From CAZSSM01 sp964609385 (GTDB lineage Bacteria > Planctomycetota > Planctomycetia > Isosphaerales > Isosphaeraceae): 31,811 bases of DNA. This document shows, in pieces, positions 15,402 to 23,200 of this stretch. The position numbers were made by a program, and so were the translations under genes. The stretch lies in NCBI GenBank assembly GCA_964609385.1, contig CAZSSM010000077.1:1-31811 (forward strand), given 5' to 3'. The notes under the pieces are model-generated. The model did not search any database and was not told where the DNA came from. It was given only the letters and a program-made list of their open reading frames with translations. The stretch's first letter is position 1; the number at the start of each line of letters is the position of its first letter.

Positions 15402-16409
15402 ATGATCCCCGAGTCGTTCCGTGGTTATGTGGTGGATCGCGTGTCGGCGGACTCGAAGGTGGTCCGGGGGGCTCTGGTCGAGCGCCCGGCGTCGGACTTG
15501 GCCGACGGCGACGTCGTGATCGCAGTCCGGTACTCGTCGCTCAATTATAAGGACGCGATGGCGTCGCGGGGGCATCGGGGAGTGGTCAAGGCGTTGCCCC
15601 ATGTGCCTGGCATCGACGCGGTCGGCACGGTCCTGGAGTCAGGCACGACGGGCGTTGAGGCGGGCGCGGAGGTCCTGGTGACCAGCTACGAGTTGGGCGT
15701 CGAGCGTTGGGGCGGTTGGGCCGGCCTCGTCCGCGTGCCCGACGAATGGGTTGTCCCGCTGCCGTCGAGCCTCTCGGCGTTCGAAGCGATGGCCCTCGGC
15801 ACCGCCGGTCTGACCGCCGCCCAGTGCGTAGCTGCACTCCGTCACAACCGCGTCGATCCCGAGTCCGGCCCGGTCGTCGTCACCGGGTCCAGCGGTGGAG
15901 TCGGTAGCTTGGCGGTCGCAATTCTGGCCCGGTTGGGCTATGAGGTCTGGGCCGTCTCGGGCAAGGCCGATCGCGCCGACTGGCTCAAGGATCGGGGCGC
16001 TTCAGAGATCCTCAGCCGCGACGCGATTCCGCAGGACGCCTCGAAGCCGCTGGCCTCGACCCGATGGGCCGGTGCGGTCGATACCGTCGGCGGCGCGATC
16101 CTGGCCGGCCTGATTCGCGCGACCAAGCCTCGAGGGTGCGTCGCGGCCTGTGGTGTCGTCGCCGGCGCGGAGGTCCCCACGACCGTTTACCCGTTCATCC
16201 TCCGAGGGGTCACCCTGGCCGGCATCGACTCGGCTTGGTGCCCCACCGACGTCCGCAATGCCCTTTGGGATCACCTATCCACCGATTGGAAGCCTGCATT
16301 CCTCGATCAGATCGGCCAGATCGTCCCGCTCTCCGAGGTCGAGACCCACGTCGATCAGATTCTTCAAGGGCAGGTCATTGGGCGGATCGTCCTTGATGTG
16401 AACGCGTGA
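15402..16409 (+). CDS. acuI: AcuI/YhdH-family NADPH-dependent enoyl (acrylyl-CoA) reductase
   Basis: 335 aa. ATG 15402 is preceded by AGGAG (15391-15395). This zinc-free medium-chain dehydrogenase/reductase subfamily reduces acrylyl-CoA to propionyl-CoA, or quinone-like enones, with NADPH in the cytoplasm. Diagnostic features are VRYSSLNYKDAMASRG near the N-terminus, PHVPGIDAVGTV, GTAGLTAAQCV, the nucleotide-binding VTGSSGGVGSLAVAIL (~residue 160), and the C-terminal GVTLAGIDSAWCP. Zinc-ligand cysteines of classical alcohol dehydrogenases are absent, as expected. The substrate is inferred from the subfamily only. The RraA-like gene follows closely on the same strand, and if an upstream GTG is used the two overlap by 4 bases, so cotranscription is likely. 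Confidence 0.88.
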   Translation: MIPESFRGYVVDRVSADSKVVRGALVERPASDLADGDVVIAVRYSSLNYKDAMASRGHRGVVKALPHVPGIDAVGTVLESGTTGVEAGAEVLVTSYELGVERWGGWAGLVRVPDEWVVPLPSSLSAFEAMALGTAGLTAAQCVAALRHNRVDPESGPVVVTGSSGGVGSLAVAILARLGYEVWAVSGKADRADWLKDRGASEILSRDAIPQDASKPLASTRWAGAVDTVGGAILAGLIRATKPRGCVAACGVVAGAEVPTTVYPFILRGVTLAGIDSAWCPTDVRNALWDHLSTDWKPAFLDQIGQIVPLSEVETHVDQILQGQVIGRIVLDVNA

Positions 16410-16456
16410 CCGTCTCGGCCACTCGGAGTACCTCGACGTCTCTTGGAAATCGAACG

Positions 16457-17113
16457 ATGAACGAATCCGCAATCGATCCGCTGGTACCTCGATTGGAGCG
16501 CCTCTACTCGGCCGTGGTGGCCGACGTGTTGGACACGCTCGGGGCGCGTGACCAATGCCTGAGCACGGAGGTCAAGCCGCTCGACCCGGGCTTTCGCTGC
16601 GCCGGCGTGGTCCGGACGGCCTCGTGCGTACCGGCGACGCGGATCGATCCGCCCGAGCCGTACAAGCTCGAGATGGAGGCGATCGACTCGCTGAAGCCGG
16701 GCGAAGTCCTGGTCTTTTCGCGAGGCGAATGGGCGATCTGGGGCGAATTGCTTTCGACCGCCGCCAAGTGGCGCGGGGCACATGGAGTCATCGTCGATGG
16801 CTATTCACGCGACACGAAGGGGATTCTTGACCTGGGCTTTCCCGTCTTCTGTCGAGGCGTCCACCCCGCCGACAGCATGGGAAGGCTCGACGTCGACGCC
16901 TATGACGTGCCGATCACCTGCGCGGGTGTGGACGTCGCGCCCGGCGACCTCGTCCTCGCCGACCGAGACGGTGTCGTTATCGTCCCCCGACGTCTCGCCG
17001 ACACGGCCGTCGCCAAGGCCGAGGAGAAAGTTCAGGGCGAGGACACGGTCCGCGACAAGCTCGCCGAAGGTATGAGCCTCTCCGAAGCTTTTCGACGCTA
17101 TGGCATACTTTGA
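16457..17113 (+). CDS. RraA-family protein (HMG/CHA aldolase-like)
   Basis: 218 aa from ATG 16457. An in-frame GTG at 16406 overlapping the acuI stop by 4 bases is the alternative, but its extra residues are low-complexity (TVSATRSTSTSLGNRT). The fold includes RraA, a regulator of RNase E, and divalent-metal class II aldolases acting on 4-hydroxy-4-methyl-2-oxoglutarate. Visible are YSAVVADVLDTLGARDQ at the N-terminus, EAIDSLKPGEVLVF, WGELLSTAAKWRGAHGVIVD, and the metal/substrate pair R118-D119 in GYSRDTKGI. The C-terminus has VAPGDLVLADRDGVVIVPRR. Retained R-D suggests an aldolase or decarboxylase rather than a pure RNase E inhibitor, but this is unproven. Its pairing with acuI points to carbon metabolism. 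Confidence 0.87.
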   Translation: MNESAIDPLVPRLERLYSAVVADVLDTLGARDQCLSTEVKPLDPGFRCAGVVRTASCVPATRIDPPEPYKLEMEAIDSLKPGEVLVFSRGEWAIWGELLSTAAKWRGAHGVIVDGYSRDTKGILDLGFPVFCRGVHPADSMGRLDVDAYDVPITCAGVDVAPGDLVLADRDGVVIVPRRLADTAVAKAEEKVQGEDTVRDKLAEGMSLSEAFRRYGIL

Positions 17114-17142
17114 AAATTTGGTTTAGTGAAAACATCTAGCTC

Positions 17143-17218
17143 CAAGGGTCTGGTGGGATGCTCAGGCCCTTGCAGATTTCTTCGGTGGACGGAGGGGCGT
17201 CGACACATGCCGACGCCC
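17143..17218. terminator. Two hairpins in the convergent rraA/macroglobulin gap
   Basis: Hairpin 1 is CAAGGGTCTG (17143-17152) with CAGGCCCTTG (17163-17172), 10 bp with one G-T wobble. Hairpin 2 is GGGCGTCG (17195-17202) with CGACGCCC (17211-17218), a perfect 8-bp stem and 8-nt loop. They fill the 126-bp gap between two converging genes and probably terminate one each. Neither has a clear T-run. Confidence 0.55.
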
Positions 17219-17239
17219 GGTTTCGATCGACCTCGATGA

Positions 17240-20200
17240 TCAATAGGCCTTCTGGGCCTCGACGCCCTTGCGGTAGTCCCGGATGCGCTGTTGGAGCCGG
17301 TCGATCTGCTGGAGCTGGTTGGCGTTATTGAGCATCCGGAGGTTCTGTTCAAGGGCGGGCTCGTTCGGAGTGGGGGCGGCTTCCAGCTCGACTTGTTGCC
17401 CCCGGGCTGGGAGGGATTGGTCTTGACCGACGGGGGTCTCACCGCGGTAGAAGGCGTACTGGTCGGTCCCGCGTCGAGCGACGGCCGAGACAACGCCGTT
17501 GAGCCCCTCGGCGGTGTAAACCCCGCGCAGGTCGGTGACCCCACTGCGGAACTCGAGGTCGTTCGAGCCGATCACCTTGACCTGCACCCTCGAGGCGGGC
17601 CGATCGGTTCGGACGTCGCGGACGGTCAGGCGGACCCGACCGGCTCCGGGTTCCTCCAGGACCTGGATCTCCAAGGGGCTGACCAGGACGATCCCCGAGG
17701 CGTCCAAGGCTCCGCCGCGGACCATGACCAGGTACGCCCCCTCCTCCTCGATCGGCAACGAGATCTCGGTCGTCGCCTCGTCGATCCGGAGGTCGTCGCC
17801 GAGGTCCAGTTCGGTCTTGACCAGTGGAGTGATCCCGGCCAGGTCGATGCCGGCGATCCGGTCGAGATTGCGGCGAGTCAGGTAGAGCCGCTGGAGGTCG
17901 ACCGGGTAGACCGTCACGCCAACGCGCCCGACGTTGCGATGGGTCAACGTGATCGTCGGGTCGATCCCCGACGGGGTGTCCGCATCGTCGTCATCACCCT
18001 CATCGTCCTGGATCGGGCCGATGCCGACGCTCCGTAGGCCGGCGACCTCGGCGGGCGAGTCGGGATCGGCTGGCGGTCGAACAACGGTGACCTCGGGAAG
18101 TGTGAGCGCCTTTCCGGTCAGGGCATCGATGGCGTCGTCGGCGTCGGTGAACCGGTCGCGGACCCGCTCGTAGTATTCGACAGCGCGGGCCAGTTCGCGA
18201 CGGGCGTCATAGATTTGTCCGAGGATGTAGAGGGCCTCGAACTTGTTCGGGCTGGGTCGACCGCTCCCGTTCTCGTCCTCGTAGACCGCCTCGGCGATCG
18301 TTCGCGCCACTTCGATGGCCCGGTCGTATTGACTGAGGTTGAACCGGCCCAGCGCCTCGCTGAACTGGAAGCTGTCCAGGAACGGACTCTCGGGATACAG
18401 CGATGCGCCTTGGCGAGCCAGGTCGACGACGCGATCGAAATCCTCCAGCTCCAGATAAGAGCCCAGGACTGCCAGGCTGATCTCATCGGCGATCGGAGTC
18501 GTGGGAGCCTGAGCGATCAGGGCGCGGTCGAGCCGGATCGCTTGGAGCCAGAGTTGGGGTCGGGTGACCTCGGCGCGGATTAGGGCGCGTCGGAGTTCGC
18601 GGTCCTGTGACGCCTGCGTGGCGTACTGGGCCAGCAGTTGCGAGAGCCCGAAGGCGTCGCTCCGAATCGATTCCAGACCTGGATACTGTCGCCAGAGATC
18701 TAGCAGGAGGGCGACCCCTTCCAGGCGTCGGCCGCGATCCTGGAGCGTCTGACCAAGCTGCGCGTCCTCGATGTAGCTCGCCTCGGCCGTAGCGATCCAG
18801 ATTAGATAGGCCCGCTCGAACTCGCCGAGGTCGCGGTAGGCTCGGCCGACGACCCGGATCTGGTCGAACGGGATGATCCGCTCGGGGGCCCGCTGCTTGA
18901 CGACCTCGAAGTAGCGAACCACCTTCCGGGCGTCATAGTGAGCGATGAAGATGTCCAGGAGCATCCCCGCTGCACGTGCCTGCACCTCCGCCTTGAGGGG
19001 ATACGACGTGAATAACTCCTCCAGGGGTTCGGCCGCCTCTAAGAGCCGGCCTTGGTCGAAGAGGAGCTGGCCGCGGGCCAGCAGCTCGTCGGGCGTGGGG
19101 CGGTATTCGTCGGTCGACTCCTCGCCAGGCGGCAACACGCGAAGCGCCCCCGGCTTGCCGAGATGGAACGATCCGCGGTCATACGCGTCGCGGATCCGGG
19201 TCGGCAATGCGCGGTAGTTGCCCGGCTCGAAGCCGACTAACTCGTACGTGACCGTGCCCGGCGACTGACCCGACTCATAGTAAAGTGTGAGAAGACCATC
19301 ACCCACGGTATGATAGAGAGCATTCGATTGCACCGAGCCGTCCACGATTGTCGTCCCCGACGGGTGCGGCTCCTCGATGACCAGGACCCGATCGGTTTGA
19401 GTGACCCGACGGTAGGTCGTGTAGGCATCCAAGGTGACCCGGACCCGATCGCCCAGCGCGACCTGGCTGGCCAGGTTGCGGAAGGTCCGATACGGCGGCT
19501 GAACGCTGTTGAACCCAGTAGCCAATGTCTGCCCTTCGAAGACCGGCTGTGCTGGCTCGTAGCGTCGATCCTGGACGTAGAAGAGGCGGCCGTTGCGGTT
19601 TTGGTATGGGGTGAAATCGCGGGTGAACCCGGTCAACAGCGCTGAGTATCCGAACGTGCCGCGACCCTCGATGTCGAAGCGCACCGTGTTCTCGGCGCCC
19701 GGCCGGAGGAAACGTCGAGGGACCACGACCGCCTCGCCTCGGTTCTCGGCGTCGAACTCGCGGTTGAGGACCTCCTCCCCGTTGACCTGAACGGTCAGGC
19801 GATACCGATCGTCGGCCGTCACGGCCTCGGCGTAGTACGCGCTTAGGGCGGCTACGGCCGGCCCCCGCGTTGACTCGGGCGACCATCCGGCGCAGAAGCG
19901 GTGGGCCTCCAACCACGCGATGGCGCTCTGAAGCGCCGGCGAGTCGGGCTGGAGCCGCGCCAAAGCCAAGGCGACCCGTGCGGTCGTCCCGACCGTCGAG
20001 CCGATCGACGACTCGACCTCGGCGCCGGGCTCCCATGAGGTCGAGTCTCCAGCCCCGGGCTCAGCCACCCCGCGCGGCACGAGGACGTTGAGCACCTCGC
20101 GACCCAACTCGGGTCGGCCTAAGTTGGCGAAGGTCAACGCCAGGTGAGCCAAGGCGCGGTTCGACAGGCTGGTCCGGACCCGATTGAGGCTGTTGGCCTG

Positions 20201-23200
20201 CTCGAACCCGGCCGCCCCACGCGTGCTCAAGGCGTAGAGCGCCTCGGCCCGGTCGTCGGTCTGACTCGGGCTCAATCGGTTCAGATGTCCCGCCACGAAG
20301 GCGACGCCACGGTCGAGCACGCCGCGGTCGGCCAACAATCCCTGACCTTCGGCCTCGGCCAAGGCCCAGACGACCTGTGCGGAGGTTCGGCCCAGGCTCC
20401 GCCCGTTCCCCCGTTCCGCGGTGCCGAGGATCGCCGGCCAGCCGCCGTCGTCGTTCTGCTTGGCCACGAGCGTCGAGGTCAGGCTGGAGGCATAGCGCCG
20501 AAGCCGGACCGCGTCGGGCGACTCGGTCTGGTTAATCTGTTGCAGGTACTCCAGCGCCGCTGTTGCTGCCAACAGTCGCGAAGCTTTGGTGATCGTCGTC
20601 GGCTGCGGAACGGGCAGGATGACCATATTGACCCGTCGCGGCAACGGATAGATCTCCGGTCCCACGGCCAGTTCGATGACCTGCCGTTGCAGGCTCGGCG
20701 CGATCGTCAGGAGCAGCTCCGGATTCCGGTACCCGCCGCGTGCCTGGGGCAGTCGGACCGAGATCGTCCGGTCGTTCTCCTCGGTGCCCGAGGACGTCGC
20801 GAACGCCTGGATCCCCCAAGGTCGTACCGGGACTTCGATGGTCAGTTCGTCGGCCTGATCTCCCATCGAGGCCTTGAGCGTCAGTTGGACGACGTCGGCC
20901 TCGGGCACCTCGAAGGGCTCGAAGAGGAGCCGCTCGACCCCGGCGCCGTCGACCTCGATGGTCTGGGGATAGACCTCCTGGCGACCACCGGCATAGGCCT
21001 CCAACGTGACCTCGATGGTGCCGTCGACGTCGTCGAGGTGATGGATCTCCGCCCGGATCCGGCCGGAATCGCCCTCGGTCAGGATCGTCGGGGCGATCAG
21101 GTCAACGAAGAAGCGTTTTCGGACCGACAACGACGCGGTTGTTTGGCCGACCATCGTGTCCGAGCCGGTCGTCCCCTTGGCTAAGAAGCGATACTTCGAA
21201 AGGGCCGTGGGCGCGCGGAAGGTGACGGTTGCCTTGCCGTCGGAGTCGGTGATGACGCTTGGGTTCCAGTAGGCGGTCTCGACATACTGCTGACGTGGGG
21301 TAACGCGATTTTTGTCGTTTTCACCTGTGCCAGCCACGTCGGTCGAAGCGAAGTAGTCAATAGTTTGCGCCGGCGAACTTTCTGCACGGAGACGCATGCG
21401 GCGACCGGATTCGAGACCTATGCCGAAGCCATACCCGCCCGATTCGCCATCCTGAAGTTGGAGCATCACGCCCCCCATGGGAGATCGTCCCAAGGGTTGA
21501 CCGCCGAGGAGTGCGCCGCCGCCGAACCCACCTCGGCCTCGACGGACTTCGGCCAGCTCATCAGCCATGGCGCCGTCCATTCCGTAGGATGGATCGTTTG
21601 GAGCCGAAAATCTTGAGCGCGGCCGAGCAGCTCCTTGAGCCTGTCCAAGCTCCATTTCATAAAACTCTTCAGATGCAGAGGGGCTGGCCGGCTTGTCCGC
21701 ATCGAACTCCCTGGACAACGATTCCCTCGCGAAGCCGTCGCTTATCGCCAGGTCACGGCTTTGAGACCGCTCGAGCGCATCGGCGACTTCTGCACGCGAG
21801 GCGATTTCGGCCTCGATCAGTTCCAGACGCTCGCGCTCCTCGACCAACGCTTGTGCCACTGGGACGGTCGTCGGCTTGTAAACGAACGTGTTCGACGACG
21901 ATTCTTCGAAGGAGCCTTGGCGCTCCTGGCCGTAGAAGAAGGGACCGATCTGAGGGGTCGAGTCGCCGTAGATCCGCAAGAGCGCCTCATCGATCAAAGC
22001 GAGGGTGATCTCGGCGGCGACGGGTTGGCCGAGTTGGTCGGTCGTCGTAACCTCGACGGTCACTTCATCGCCCGGACCGACCGCGTCCTGCTGCGTTGCG
22101 ACGGTGACGCGCAGGTCGCGGACGACGTTGAGGTCCAACCGCGTCTCGTCGTATCGCGTCCCGGACATCCGCGTCGCGCCCAGGGTGAAGTTGGGGAACT
22201 GCGGGCCGTCGACCTCCCAGGTCAGTGTGTTCTGTCCCGGGGTCAAGGGGACGATCCGATACCGGAGGATCCGGTCGGCTTCCCAGGTGATCAGCGCGGG
22301 ACCGTCGCGCTCGTCACGGCTGACCAACGTCACCTCAGCCGTCTCGCCGACCTTATATTGCGTCCGGTCGGTCAGGATCCGGAGCCGGTTCGGGTCCTCG
22401 GTTCCGGAGACGGTCAGCGAACGGGTCTGAACGATCGTGTTACCGAACCGGTCGGTCCCACGAGCCTGCAGGACATAGGAGCCGCCTTCATCGTCGTCAA
22501 TGGTCAAGTCAACCTGGCCGCGCCCGGTCTCGTCGTCGGTCGTCAACGTCGCTTCAGAGACCTGACGCTGGGCCGTCCGTCGACCCTGGCGGACCTGCTT
22601 GAGTACCGCGATCTGCAAGTCGCGGCCGACCGGCTCGCCCAAGGCGTCGAGTGTCGTGGAGTGTAGGGTGAACGTCTCATCGTCCAGGTAGACGTCGCGG
22701 TCGGTCGCCAAGGCGATCGAGTAACCCTCCCGGGCGATCGCGAGGGTCAACGCCGTCTGCACGCTGTCCTGAGGTAAGGTCGCCATCACCCCGATGGTCG
22801 TGGTAGCCGTGAAGCCAACGCCCTGGCCCTGCTGATCTCTGTCGATCTCGAAGGAGTATTTGCCTTCGTCATCGGTGAATCCCGAGAGTCGGCGACCGTT
22901 GGGCAGGACGACCTCGATCGGCCGATCGGCCAGCGGTGTGCCGTATTGGTACCGCGCGACCGCCTCGATCTCGATCGTCTCGCCGTAGTAGTAGACGGTC
23001 CGATCGGTCTCGAGCGTCAGGTTGATCTTGGCCAGTTGGTAGGTCTGGACTTCGAAGCTGCCGTTAAACTCGACGCCGTCGAGGCCTGGCCGGGTCAGTC
23101 GGATCCGATACGAGCCGAGCGTCGAGGTCGGGTCGAGCACCAGTTCCTCGGCGAACGTCCCGTAGTCCGAGAGGGTCACCATGCGTTCGAAGAGTCGACG

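Noticed and set aside
16406..16456. Upstream GTG start for the RraA-like gene
   Set aside because: It adds 17 low-complexity residues not expected in the family. The ATG at 16457 gives the normal N-terminus; the GTG is kept only as an alternative.
20144..22666. Two long + strand frames (346 and 343 codons) opposite the macroglobulin gene
   Set aside because: The minus-strand protein is continuous with domain motifs throughout. The + frames read as shadow sequence rich in Arg, Gly and Asp.
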